This document shows positions 14,718 through 23,454 of a DNA stretch of 34,587 nucleotides, in pieces (the first letter of the stretch is position 1; each line of letters starts with the position of its first letter). The notes under the pieces are model-generated. The model made no database searches. It was not told the origin of the DNA and saw only the letters and a program-made list of their open reading frames with translations. The stretch is from Planctomycetota bacterium. GTDB taxonomy: Bacteria; Planctomycetota; Phycisphaerae; UBA1845. Where the stretch lies: the NCBI GenBank assembly GCA_030616775.1, contig JAUWWQ010000048.1, positions 1 to 34,587 on the forward strand, written 5' to 3'. Position numbers and translations under genes: made by a program.

Positions 14718-16208
14718 ATGTGGCGGCTTGCGCTAGCATGTCTTGTAATCTTGGCACACGTCTTTGTGTGTGTGCTGGTCGGGCTCTTGCTCTTTCGTCG
14801 GGGCTTGCGGGGCCGATACGTCGGGGAGGAGCCGCGCTGCAGGACGTGTACATACCAGCTAACCGGTAGGCTGGATGCGGAGCGTTGCCCGGAATGCGGA
14901 ACTGAGCTTAGCCCGGACACCATTGTGCGCGGTCTGCGAAAACCCCGGTGGGGGTTTGTGATCGCGGGGCTCCTGGTTGCCCCCACTCTTTGGTGGTCAA
15001 CCAAAGACTCCATGCAGGCCGTCGTTGATGCTGTGGTCTATGCTAAGTGGTACCGGTACTACCCGACAAGGTTGGTCTTGTGTGATGCGCAAGCGGATCA
15101 ACTCGACGCGATTACAGAACTGGAGCGGCGTATTCACACGGGATCGCTGTCCCGAGGTGAGTGTAACCGCATTGCCGAGCTCGCGCTCACAAGGATTGAT
15201 CAGGGAACTGCAGCCAAACATACCCCAGCCTACGTACGGATTCTCGCGCGGCTGAACGATCGTCGTTTGCTCTCTGGGCAGCAGCGCGACCAGCTCTTTT
15301 CGAGCTTAGCCCGGACATCACTTACCGTCCGCCCGGTAGTCCGACAAGGCGATCCTGTCGCGTTGAGACTTGACTATCATTCCTTGCGTTCGGAGATGAG
15401 TGGGTATTGTTTCTGGCACGAGCCAATTCGCGTCCGTGTGGCTGGGCGGGAGGTGTTCACGGCCTCGGGTGAGGATTGGCGGAATCGCAGTGCTGATTGG
15501 CACTGGTATGGCTCCGCCCTCCCCACAACTTTGACCATTCTTGGCGAAAATGCTCTTCCGGTCGGAATGGCATCCGTCGAGTATGCTGAGCAACACGTAT
15601 TCAAGGATTCCTGCGGGACCTATTGGGGTACAGAAGACCCTTCTTGGTTGGGAGAGATCAGCTTGGCCGCAACCATGGAGATTCTCCCGTCGTATGCCAC
15701 TGATCCCGTTTCCTGGGTCGTCGATCCCGATATGGAGAACCGGCTTCGAGAAGCGATGCGTGTGTGCATGGGTGATTTCTGTATTCTGGGAAAGCCAACA
15801 GCCGACCCGCCGGCATCTCCGGGTGATGTGTACCCTGCGTATGTGGAGACCCATCAAGATCATGGAATCCTGCATGTCCGGGTCGGTTTCTCCGAGCCGG
15901 CTCCGGTGCCAGTGGCGTTTGACCTTGTCATACAGGCCGGTGGGCTGGAGCTTCCTACGGAGGCCTTCATCTGGATCTGGACCCGGGCCAGAGAATCCGC
16001 AGAACCCGTGCGACCGGATTTGACCTGGAACCTCGGCGAAGTGGGAGAGAGAGACGTCGAAGTCGAGGTCCAGCCGTTTACCGCAAACGAAGTGTATGTC
16101 ATCCTTCGGGGTAGCCGGGACGTGGCCCGGCGGACAGTCGACTTATATGAAGTCTGTCAGGGCGAGCTTCGCTTCGGTCCGTTTCCGGTGGAACATGCCG
16201 CGCCGTAG
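14718..16208 (+). CDS. Zinc-ribbon membrane protein, planctomycete type
   Basis: A 496-residue protein with one N-terminal membrane helix (residues ~3-26, LALACLVILAHVFVCVLVGL), then a zinc ribbon CRTCTYQLTGRLDAERCPEC near 41-60, a second hydrophobic segment (WGFVIAGLLVAPTLWW), and a ~400-residue mostly beta extracytoplasmic part. The CxxC...CPECG ribbon beside a membrane helix is a frequent planctomycete layout of unknown function. I prefer ATG 14718 to the in-frame TTG at 14691 because it starts directly at the helix; no strong ribosome binding site decides it. It stands alone between transposon remnants and the convergent amrS. Confidence 0.75.
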   Translation: MWRLALACLVILAHVFVCVLVGLLLFRRGLRGRYVGEEPRCRTCTYQLTGRLDAERCPECGTELSPDTIVRGLRKPRWGFVIAGLLVAPTLWWSTKDSMQAVVDAVVYAKWYRYYPTRLVLCDAQADQLDAITELERRIHTGSLSRGECNRIAELALTRIDQGTAAKHTPAYVRILARLNDRRLLSGQQRDQLFSSLARTSLTVRPVVRQGDPVALRLDYHSLRSEMSGYCFWHEPIRVRVAGREVFTASGEDWRNRSADWHWYGSALPTTLTILGENALPVGMASVEYAEQHVFKDSCGTYWGTEDPSWLGEISLAATMEILPSYATDPVSWVVDPDMENRLREAMRVCMGDFCILGKPTADPPASPGDVYPAYVETHQDHGILHVRVGFSEPAPVPVAFDLVIQAGGLELPTEAFIWIWTRARESAEPVRPDLTWNLGEVGERDVEVEVQPFTANEVYVILRGSRDVARRTVDLYEVCQGELRFGPFPVEHAAP

Positions 16209-16281
16209 GGGCGTCGACGTGCCCCTCTCACAGTCACGCGTCCACATAGCGACGGGCAGGTCGATGACCTGTCCTACGACG

Positions 16282-17493
16282 CTACGTGCGTGGTTTGAAA
16301 GCCAGGGCTTGTTCCTGTGACCAGACGCCTGGGATGTTGGTGCCACAGTTCGGGCACTTCCCATCGGTGATGCGGTTGAACCTGACCCGGAAACCCAGAC
16401 GCCGGATCAACTCGTGTTGACAGTTGTGACAGTAGGTGTTCTCGCTGGGATGCATGGCTACGTTGCCCGCGTAGACATAGTGTACGCCGGCATCGAGGGC
16501 AATCTGGCGACATCGTTCGAGTGTCGAGACGGGCGTCCGCGGCAAGTTGGTAACCCGATACGTGGGATGGAAACGGGTGAAGTGCATGGGCACATCGGGT
16601 CCAAGATGCTCAATCACCCATTCACCCATCCGTCTGATCTCGTCAGGTGAGTCGTTCAGCGTGGGGACTATGAGAACTACCAGCTCCAGCCAAATGCCGA
16701 TGTCTTTGAGCACCTCGAGGGTTTTGAGGACCGGCTTCAGTTCGCCGGCGCACGATTCGGCATAGAATCTCTCAGTGAATGCCTTGAAATCAATCTTGAC
16801 GCCGGTGAGGTGCCGGCATAGCCGGCGCAATGGCTCTTCTTGAATGTAGCCGTTGGAGATCATCACACTGCCGATGCCGTGCTCTCTCGCCAGTGCCGCG
16901 GTATCGTGCATGTATTCATAGAAGATCACCGGCTCGGAATAGGTATAGGCAATAGTGGGAGACTGCCGGGCCTTGCAGGCGGCTATCAGTCTTTCAGGAT
17001 CGACAGGGATACTCTCGACCTGCTCCGGGCGGAACTGACTGATCTGCCAGTTCTGGCAGAACTTGCATTCGATGTTGCAGCCGGCTGTGGCTATGGAAAA
17101 CGCCGTAGTCCCCGGCTGGTAGTGGAACAGTGGTTTCTTTTCAATCGGGTCGACGTTGGCCGAGCAAAGGGCCCCGTATACAAGTGTCTGATACTCACCG
17201 ACCTGATTCTCGCGCACACCGCAGTAGCCGCGCTCCACATCGGCGACTTGGCACTCCCGCGGACATAGAACGCACTTGACCCGGTTCTCGTCGAGCTTTT
17301 CCCAGAACATGGCCGGGTGCCGGACCACGCCCTTGAGCCTCGGGCCGGCCAAGTCCAAACCACCCGCGACATCCTGTGGAAAGGCATGCTGAATATCGAT
17401 ATGGCACAGCGCCCCGGCAGCTCCACACGCAACTCCCCATCGCATAAGATCACGGCGAGTCGGTTGGCAGAACAAATTGCTGAGGTCATCCAT
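16282..17493 (-). CDS. amrS: AmmeMemoRadiSam radical SAM enzyme AmrS, with Tat-like signal
   Basis: The chosen ATG (17493) lies one base after the DUF362 stop and gives 403 residues. Near residue 13 is TRRDLMRWG followed by a weakly hydrophobic stretch, a twin-arginine signal. Four Cys (74, 77, 81, 91: CVLCPREC...GYCGVREN) precede the radical SAM triad C139-x3-C143-x2-C146 (AGCNIECKFCQNWQ), so the protein could hold one [4Fe-4S] cluster for SAM plus another metal or cluster. The C-terminal CHNCQHE and KCPNCGTN form a zinc-ribbon-like tail. AmrS goes with AmrA and AmrB in a widespread but still functionally unclear system. A Tat-exported radical SAM enzyme is unusual because SAM and a reductant are normally cytoplasmic. 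Confidence 0.9.
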   Translation of the reverse strand: MDDLSNLFCQPTRRDLMRWGVACGAAGALCHIDIQHAFPQDVAGGLDLAGPRLKGVVRHPAMFWEKLDENRVKCVLCPRECQVADVERGYCGVRENQVGEYQTLVYGALCSANVDPIEKKPLFHYQPGTTAFSIATAGCNIECKFCQNWQISQFRPEQVESIPVDPERLIAACKARQSPTIAYTYSEPVIFYEYMHDTAALAREHGIGSVMISNGYIQEEPLRRLCRHLTGVKIDFKAFTERFYAESCAGELKPVLKTLEVLKDIGIWLELVVLIVPTLNDSPDEIRRMGEWVIEHLGPDVPMHFTRFHPTYRVTNLPRTPVSTLERCRQIALDAGVHYVYAGNVAMHPSENTYCHNCQHELIRRLGFRVRFNRITDGKCPNCGTNIPGVWSQEQALAFKPRT

Positions 17494-17494
17494 C

Positions 17495-18490
17495 TTACAC
17501 CTCGATTCGATCGATCTTGCCCAGATCCGCTTCGCCGAGCCCGCGTGCGGCTGCGGTGGAAATGTGCTTGGCCGGTCGCCCATCATCTGCCAGCGCTTTG
17601 AGCCCTTTCACCTTCCGCTGGGTGTCAAGCAAATCGGCGGCCACGGCATCGGCGGCGACGTAATCCGTGCCGACGATGAGCCCGCCGAAGGACCAGGCGA
17701 AGCCCGGATGGCGCCCCGGCCCAGCGTTGTACTGAGCACGCGTAGCGTCACAGACGGTCAGCCGCCATTTATCGCGAATGTAGCGATGCGACACGACGTC
17801 CACGATATAGGGATCGCAGTTGTGATCGTGATATTTGTTGGGATTGTGGATGGCGCCGTAGAAGTTCTTCATCCCCAATGAGGCACCAGCCAGATTGTGG
17901 TCCTTGAGCACCGGCACCGAAATCAGGACATCGATCTGGCGGGTGGCGATGCGAGAGAAACATGACCCGATCCGACCGCTGCTTTCGATCTGGCGCTCGT
18001 AGCCGCTGCCGACCTGCTCGGCGTCAGTGCCACGGCACTGCACTCCCTGACTGGATTTATTGAGCTTAAAGCCCGCCCGAGCCAGTTCCACGTCGAACCG
18101 GTCCCAGATGATGATCTTCTCGGCCGGTACGCCCGCCTGCTTCAGGCCGTTGACGATCGCGTCCACAACCGCCGGTTGCGTGTAGAGACCGAGCGTATTG
18201 ACTTTGATGCCGACGCGATCGCCCGGATCGAACAGCTGTCGCCACGCGCCGACCGCATCGGGTGCATTGGTAAGCCGCTGCATGGCCGCGTCCAGCAGCT
18301 TGGTTATCAGGTCACGATGCTCGCTCAACCGGCCTTTCGTGAGCGCTTCGTCGCGGGCAACAACCACACGCGACTTCGACTTGGTCGCCTCACCAAACGC
18401 CGCGACCAGGCGGGAAGTCGGAAGCATAGTGCCAGCACCGGCCGCACCGACCTGCGCAAGAAACTGTCGCCGACTATTCTGTCTCGGCAT
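17495..18490 (-). CDS. DUF362 domain protein, Tat-exported
   Basis: A 331-residue protein with a textbook twin-arginine signal at the start (NSRRQFLAQVGAAGAG) and a GGAGG ribosome binding site. The DUF362 core is visible: DRVGIKVNTLGLYTQPAVVD, EKIIIWDRFDVELARAGF, VLISVPVLKDHNLAGASLGM, KNFYGAIHNP and GGLIVGTDYVAADAVAADLL. DUF362 proteins often accompany ferredoxins or radical SAM enzymes and may bind iron-sulfur clusters, but no reaction is established. It sits between amrBA and amrS, one base from amrS, so it is co-transcribed and probably a functional partner of the exported AmmeMemoRadiSam set. Confidence 0.85.
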   Translation of the reverse strand: MPRQNSRRQFLAQVGAAGAGTMLPTSRLVAAFGEATKSKSRVVVARDEALTKGRLSEHRDLITKLLDAAMQRLTNAPDAVGAWRQLFDPGDRVGIKVNTLGLYTQPAVVDAIVNGLKQAGVPAEKIIIWDRFDVELARAGFKLNKSSQGVQCRGTDAEQVGSGYERQIESSGRIGSCFSRIATRQIDVLISVPVLKDHNLAGASLGMKNFYGAIHNPNKYHDHNCDPYIVDVVSHRYIRDKWRLTVCDATRAQYNAGPGRHPGFAWSFGGLIVGTDYVAADAVAADLLDTQRKVKGLKALADDGRPAKHISTAAARGLGEADLGKIDRIEV

Positions 18491-18527
18491 GTTGAACCCT
18501 CCGGGCCATCCTACAGTCTAGCGAGGT

Positions 18528-18552
18528 GAGCCGCAGGTTATAACCGCGTGGG
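18528..18552. repeat. Palindromic element between amrBA and DUF362
   Basis: GAGCCGCAGGTTATAACCGC followed by GTGGG has the asymmetric GAGCC...GCGTGG layout of the family. It lies inside the 109-base operon gap and could shape mRNA stability between the two genes. Confidence 0.6.
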
Positions 18553-18599
18553 TCCACTCCAGGGCGGATGCGTCCTGAAGACCCTGGTACCCCCACCGT

Positions 18600-20102
18600 C
18601 TACTCGTGTTCGCCGAACACCTCAGCCTCAAATGAGTATATCTCGGCTTCGGATCGTTTCCAGGCGTCGGGAGGCAGGCCGGCCTTGCGGCAGGTTTGGG
18701 CAAGAAACTCCTGTCGGGTCCAACCGCGCTCGTAAGCGACCTGCGGAAGCAGCACGCCCCGTCGCGGGCCCACCGCCATCAGCAGACCATGCCGCCCTAT
18801 GATGATCTCATCGGTACTCTGGATCCGCTTCATCGGCGTCAAGTAGCTGATCTCGATGTCGAGTTGGTCCAGCTCGGCGGCTGTCACGGGATTGTTGACG
18901 AAACGGTTATCCAGACAGGCCGACACGGCGTTGCCAATGACGGCGTTGTAGAGCGGCCTGTCGGCGCGCATGTTTCCGATGCAGCCCCGCAAACGCCCGT
19001 GATTCTGCAAGGTGACGAAGCACGCCCCGTCCGCCCGCAACAATGGCGAAAGTGTGCCGGGATCGACCTCGGGCAGCTTCTTGCCGTTCAGGTAGGCCGT
19101 CACGGTTTGCCGCGCAAGTGTCAGCAACCGGTTGCGCTGGGGCATGTCCATCGTTCCTTGCGGAGGTGTAAACACAATCGACTGATAGGTCACGCTGTTG
19201 TTCCACTTGTTGGTCATCCGGCCGGAGGTGTCAAACGCAGTCCGCACGCCCGTCGCCCCACCTCGTAGCGAGAGGGTGCGCAAAAGCAAGGTGACCGGAC
19301 CGCGACCGCAGATCGTGTCCCCTGTCTTGTCTAGATGACCCACAAAGCCGTCGTAGTCGCATTTCAGCAACGGGGCGGCAGCCTGGTCGCCGAGCTCTTG
19401 GAGCCTCTTGGGCAACTCATCGGTAAACGGCGTATAGCCGAATTGCGAGCCGAAGTGGGTGAAATCAGTGCTGGCAACCAATAACGTATCCCGGTCAAGC
19501 AAAGGGCCGATCGACTTGGCCGCCTGTGCATAATCCTCCGTTGACATCCGCCCGACGAGCAATGGAACCAATTGGAAGTCCTTAACGACCCGCTGCAGGA
19601 GTGGCAATTGTAACTCCAGCGAGTGCTCGCCTTGATCGATTCCAGGATTCGATGTGAACAGGGAATTCTTCAAAAGCTGATCACAGACCTCCCGGTCGAT
19701 CGGTACCTCTCCAAGCGGAGTTTTGTAGGCCGTCAGGTCACTGGGCACGTCCACACCGTGATAGCGGGCTGCGTTGCGGTGGCTAAACGCCAGCACGATG
19801 ACACGCTTATAGGTGTGACCCTGCAAACAGCGATAGCCGGCTGCTGCAACCGGTGCGCTGTATCGATAACCTGCGTGCGGCGAGATTAAGGCGATCGGCT
19901 TACCGGAAATACTCGGCGGCGACGCTCTGGCGAGCAGATCGTCGACCTGCTTTGCCAGTGTCGTGGGATTGCCGGGATACCAGCTTCCTGCGCAATGAGC
20001 CGGGCGTACCTTAGTATCGTTTCCCATAGCAGCAACCTGACTGAGTGCCAACGGGATGACGGCAGCAGCCGCCACCGCGCGCATCGAACAAAGGGTGCAC
20101 AT
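18600..20102 (-). CDS. Fused AmrB (MEMO)-AmrA (AMMECR1) protein, exported
   Basis: A 500-residue fusion. Residues 1-26 (MCTLCSMRAVAAAAVIPLAL SQVAAM) form a signal peptide, with a good AGGAG site before the ATG. Residues ~34-300 are a MEMO domain: HCAGSWYPGNPTTL, ISPHAGYRYSAPVAA, VLAFSHRNAARYHG and DFTHFGSQFGY, with the His and Cys/Asp residues of the extradiol-dioxygenase-like site. Residues ~330-495 are an AMMECR1 domain: GACFVTLQNHGRLRGCIGNM and IEISYLTPMKRI. The family's LRGCIG motif is intact. Human homologues are MEMO1 and AMMECR1. It begins the operon that continues with DUF362 and amrS. As with its neighbours, an export signal places it outside the cytoplasm. Confidence 0.9.
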   Translation of the reverse strand: MCTLCSMRAVAAAAVIPLALSQVAAMGNDTKVRPAHCAGSWYPGNPTTLAKQVDDLLARASPPSISGKPIALISPHAGYRYSAPVAAAGYRCLQGHTYKRVIVLAFSHRNAARYHGVDVPSDLTAYKTPLGEVPIDREVCDQLLKNSLFTSNPGIDQGEHSLELQLPLLQRVVKDFQLVPLLVGRMSTEDYAQAAKSIGPLLDRDTLLVASTDFTHFGSQFGYTPFTDELPKRLQELGDQAAAPLLKCDYDGFVGHLDKTGDTICGRGPVTLLLRTLSLRGGATGVRTAFDTSGRMTNKWNNSVTYQSIVFTPPQGTMDMPQRNRLLTLARQTVTAYLNGKKLPEVDPGTLSPLLRADGACFVTLQNHGRLRGCIGNMRADRPLYNAVIGNAVSACLDNRFVNNPVTAAELDQLDIEISYLTPMKRIQSTDEIIIGRHGLLMAVGPRRGVLLPQVAYERGWTRQEFLAQTCRKAGLPPDAWKRSEAEIYSFEAEVFGEHE

Positions 20103-20171
20103 GACTTGCTCCTAACTCTCTGGCCACTCCATGACCCGGCGCAGTTCGCAACCACCTGGGCAATCACATCA

Positions 20172-20200
20172 CCGCGCAGCCTTCAAGCCTGCGGCTCGGC
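20172..20200. repeat. Palindromic element upstream of amrBA
   Basis: CCGCGCAGCCTTCAAGCCTG followed by CGGCTCGG. Its reverse complement reads GAGCCGCAGGCTTGAAGGCT then GCGCGG, the family layout with compensating changes that keep an 8-bp stem with one mismatch. Confidence 0.68.
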
Positions 20201-20271
20201 CATCATACAAGACCGCGCACGGTCATACGTTCAATAGTGTGTCCTGCCTGCCCTGCACTGTCCATAGGGGA

Positions 20272-21420
20272 TCAAGCGCCTTTTCTGGGCGGCTGAGGCC
20301 ACGTGGACCTCAGGAATCGCCCATTTTTGGAGATGACCTTGCCATCCACCTCGATGCGCCCGCCGCGGCGCAGATCACACACCATGTCCCAGTGTAGCGC
20401 ACTTTCGTTCTTAGCTCGGGACTCGGGTAGCGAAGCCCCCAAAGCCATGTGCACGGTCCCGCCGATCTTCTCGTCGAACAGCGTGTTACGCGTGAACTTC
20501 TTGATCGCGTAGTTGGTGCCGATGGCCAGCTCGCCGAGAATTCGTGCCCCCTTGTCCTGGTCCATCATTTGGAACAGAAAGTCCTTGCCTTTTGAAGCGC
20601 TGGCGTCCACGACCTTGCCGGCCTTGAAACGCAGCCGGACATCGGTGACTTCCCGACCCTGGTAAACCGCAGGATAGCTAAAGCGAACCTCGCCTTCGGT
20701 CGCAGATTCGACGGGTCCGGTAAAGACCTCGCCGTCGGGGAAGTTGTACTTCCCATCGCAGTTTATCCAGCGTCGGTTCTTGACGCCGAAGCGGATGTCC
20801 GTACCGCCGGGCACGAAATATCGCACCTCACTGGCCTTGTTCAAGAAATCGACCACTCGCTGCTGGGTGGTGTGAACTTTCTTCCAGGCTGCGATGGGAT
20901 TGGGCAAGTGCAACATTCCGGCTTTGAACACGAAATCCGCATACTCGGCCAGCGACATCTCGGCGTCCTGCGCCGATGCCTGGCAGGGGTATTGCGTTCC
21001 CACCCAGCGGAGCCTGGCCTTGCCCTTCTTTGCGATCCGTTCCAGCGCCGTCTGGAGGAGGGGACGCCGGGCCTTGTTCATCGTGGCCTGCTTTTTCGGA
21101 TCGGCGTTGCTCATGGCCCGGGTGTTACGGTGCGCCCAGGCGCTTATATCAACGTTGACCGTTTTCATTTCCTCCAGATCGAACGGGGAGAGGTAATCGA
21201 GCTGGGCCGGGCTGCCGTATCGAGCCATCAATTCCTGGCACTCCTCGGGCACCAGACGCACTACCGGATGCCCACCGGCGCGAAGCACTTCCTTATAGAC
21301 AGCCAGGGCCAGCGGCTCCGCCACGGCCGGCATCCGCACGCGGACCGTGTCGCCCTTCTTGACCTCGGTTGAGTACCGAACGAGAACCCGCGCAAGCTGA
21401 TCTAACCTGGGATCATACAT
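20272..21420 (-). CDS. M29-family aminopeptidase (AmpS/AmpT type)
   Basis: A 382-residue protein of the thermophilic aminopeptidase family M29: N-terminal MYDPRLDQLARVLVRYSTEV KKGDTV, and a C-terminal half with the metal-binding residues in GEVFTGPVESATEG (Glu), DQDKGARILGELAIG (Glu), GGTVHMALGASLPES (His) and SALHWDMVCDLR (His, Asp). Family members are dinuclear metal exopeptidases acting in the cytoplasm. The ATG has an AAGGTG ribosome binding site. The gene follows the OPT transporter by about 105 bases on the same strand, so peptide import followed by peptide trimming is a plausible joint role. Confidence 0.9.
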   Translation of the reverse strand: MYDPRLDQLARVLVRYSTEVKKGDTVRVRMPAVAEPLALAVYKEVLRAGGHPVVRLVPEECQELMARYGSPAQLDYLSPFDLEEMKTVNVDISAWAHRNTRAMSNADPKKQATMNKARRPLLQTALERIAKKGKARLRWVGTQYPCQASAQDAEMSLAEYADFVFKAGMLHLPNPIAAWKKVHTTQQRVVDFLNKASEVRYFVPGGTDIRFGVKNRRWINCDGKYNFPDGEVFTGPVESATEGEVRFSYPAVYQGREVTDVRLRFKAGKVVDASASKGKDFLFQMMDQDKGARILGELAIGTNYAIKKFTRNTLFDEKIGGTVHMALGASLPESRAKNESALHWDMVCDLRRGGRIEVDGKVISKNGRFLRSTWPQPPRKGA

Positions 21421-21525
21421 AGTGCTTCACCTTTATCTCTTCGCCGCCGTCCCCAGACAACTGCCTATTCATGAGTCGGCCCTGAACCGCTTTCGCCGTC
21501 GGAAATCCTCCAAACGGAAACCGCA

Positions 21526-23454
21526 CTAACCACCGAGCACGAAAAGTTCAAGGGCCATCACTCCCACACCGATCAGAGCCGCACCGGCGATGACACCGGC
21601 ACAAATCGACTCCTGGTTCTGCACAAAGACCTCGTTCATTCGCTGCTTCGGCTTGGGCCACAGCTTGTCAATCACCCAGAACACGAATGACCCGAAGAAC
21701 ATCGCCAGGCAAATCTGGAAGGGGATGACGAACGCGAGTCCGATTCCCACAGCCGAGAGCGGAAACCGCCCCTTGGCCGCCATCCGAATCCCTTCGAGCA
21801 CGATGCCGACGACGGCCCCAATCACTGTGGCCCAAAGCGCCGTAGTCGGCAGTTCGCTGAGGCCTTTGGTCAGAAGCTCCGCAACCGCCTTCCACACCGT
21901 TGCCGCGGGGTAGGGATACTGCTCGCTGATTAAACCGGCCGGGTTGTTCCTGAGAAAGAGCAAATAAAACACGATCACGGAGAAAATGGCCCCGGAAAAG
22001 GCCCCGATGACGTGCCCCATGGCCTGCAATCGCGGTTTCCCACCCAGCATGTAACCGGGTTTGATGTTCTGGATAAGGTTTGAGGCGTTGCCCGCGACTT
22101 CCGCGCTGATGCCGGCCGTCGCGATGTTGGTCGTGATGTTGCCCGGCGCGATGCCTCCGTAGACGAGCTGCGTTATCTTACCCAACGGCCCTGTTGGAGT
22201 GATCGAGGTCAGAGCCGTCGAGTTGACACCGATCAGTGCGAACACGAACACCATGGGGACGGCAATGATCCCCATCCAGATCGCCACGCCGAAAAACCAA
22301 TGGGCGATCCAGACCACGTAAGCCCCTACGATAGGCACGCCGATCACCGAGACCCACAGCGGCAGTTCAATGTGCTTGACGCAATCCACCGCCGCCTTCT
22401 TCTTGCCTCCAAACAGCCCCTTAAAAGCGCTAACGAACATTTGCGGCTTGGCGAAAAAGGCGAATAACGAGGCGGTGGTCATCATGGCCACACCGCACCA
22501 TAACGACCACGTAGTAACCGCACGGAATCCGACATGGACTACCCCCGCTGCGTCGGTGGTGGTGGCGATGTCGCCTATGTGGACCATCCAGGGAGCAAGG
22601 ATGCAATAGTTGATAATCGCCCCGACGAGGAGGGACGCTCCGGTGCGAATGCCCATGAGCCCGCCGGCGCCGATCATGGCAATGTCCAGCTCCGGCCGGA
22701 TGGTCAGCTCCTTTAGCGGCGTCCCGGCGATGTTGGGCATCCACCATTCGAACCTCTCGGCCAGGCGGTAGTACCATTCATCGAGGAACTCCGGTACGGT
22801 CAGGAAGCCGAGTCTGATCTTCTCCATGAGGGAGTGGGATTGCCCGAGTTTCAGCACCCCCGCGATCACGCTGAAGATCACCAGCAGCTTGGCGGGGAGG
22901 ATGGATCCATCCTTATCCCCACTGTGCAGCGTGTCCATGACCACACCGCAGGCCCGGCCCTCGGGGAAAGGCATCTGTTCCTCGTTGATGAAACGCCGTT
23001 TGAGTGGAAACGCGAACAGCACCCCCAACAGCATCAGCCCGATCAGCCACATGATCATCTGCCACCACGGGATCACCCTATCGGTGATGATCATGTAAGC
23101 GGCCATGCTGGCGATCAGCGGCCCGTTCATGTACCCGGCCGAGCAGGCGATCGACTGCAGTATGTTATTTTCCAGAACATTGTAGTTTCGTCCCAGGCCG
23201 ATCTTGCTCAGGACCTTGAACATTACAAACGCCAGGATGACCGCCGTAATGGCCACCCCTAGCGACCAGCCCGCTTTCGCCCCCACGTAGAGATTGGTGA
23301 TCGACAACAACCCACCGAGCAAAAAGCCGGAGATCACCACGCGCACGGTCATCTGCGGGACGTCGCCCTTATAGACGTTCTCCAGCCACCAGCGGTCCTT
23401 TTCGGAGACCGACATGGTGCGAACCTGTTCCTCGGTTAACTGTGTGATGGCCAT
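21526..23454 (-). CDS. OPT-family oligopeptide transporter
   Basis: A 642-residue polytopic protein, about 14-16 helices. Residues 1-30 are soluble; helices begin at VVISGFLLGGLLSITNLYVG with the conserved NLYVGAKAGWS. The block GNASNLIQNIKPGYMLGGKPRLQA is an OPT hallmark, and NNILQSIACSAGYMNG also matches this family. OPT proteins are proton-driven importers of oligopeptides, and some relatives move metal chelates. The start is the ATG at 23454 (AGGTG 10 bases upstream). Downstream lies an M29 aminopeptidase, which favours peptides as substrate. Confidence 0.92.
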   Translation of the reverse strand: MAITQLTEEQVRTMSVSEKDRWWLENVYKGDVPQMTVRVVISGFLLGGLLSITNLYVGAKAGWSLGVAITAVILAFVMFKVLSKIGLGRNYNVLENNILQSIACSAGYMNGPLIASMAAYMIITDRVIPWWQMIMWLIGLMLLGVLFAFPLKRRFINEEQMPFPEGRACGVVMDTLHSGDKDGSILPAKLLVIFSVIAGVLKLGQSHSLMEKIRLGFLTVPEFLDEWYYRLAERFEWWMPNIAGTPLKELTIRPELDIAMIGAGGLMGIRTGASLLVGAIINYCILAPWMVHIGDIATTTDAAGVVHVGFRAVTTWSLWCGVAMMTTASLFAFFAKPQMFVSAFKGLFGGKKKAAVDCVKHIELPLWVSVIGVPIVGAYVVWIAHWFFGVAIWMGIIAVPMVFVFALIGVNSTALTSITPTGPLGKITQLVYGGIAPGNITTNIATAGISAEVAGNASNLIQNIKPGYMLGGKPRLQAMGHVIGAFSGAIFSVIVFYLLFLRNNPAGLISEQYPYPAATVWKAVAELLTKGLSELPTTALWATVIGAVVGIVLEGIRMAAKGRFPLSAVGIGLAFVIPFQICLAMFFGSFVFWVIDKLWPKPKQRMNEVFVQNQESICAGVIAGAALIGVGVMALELFVLGG

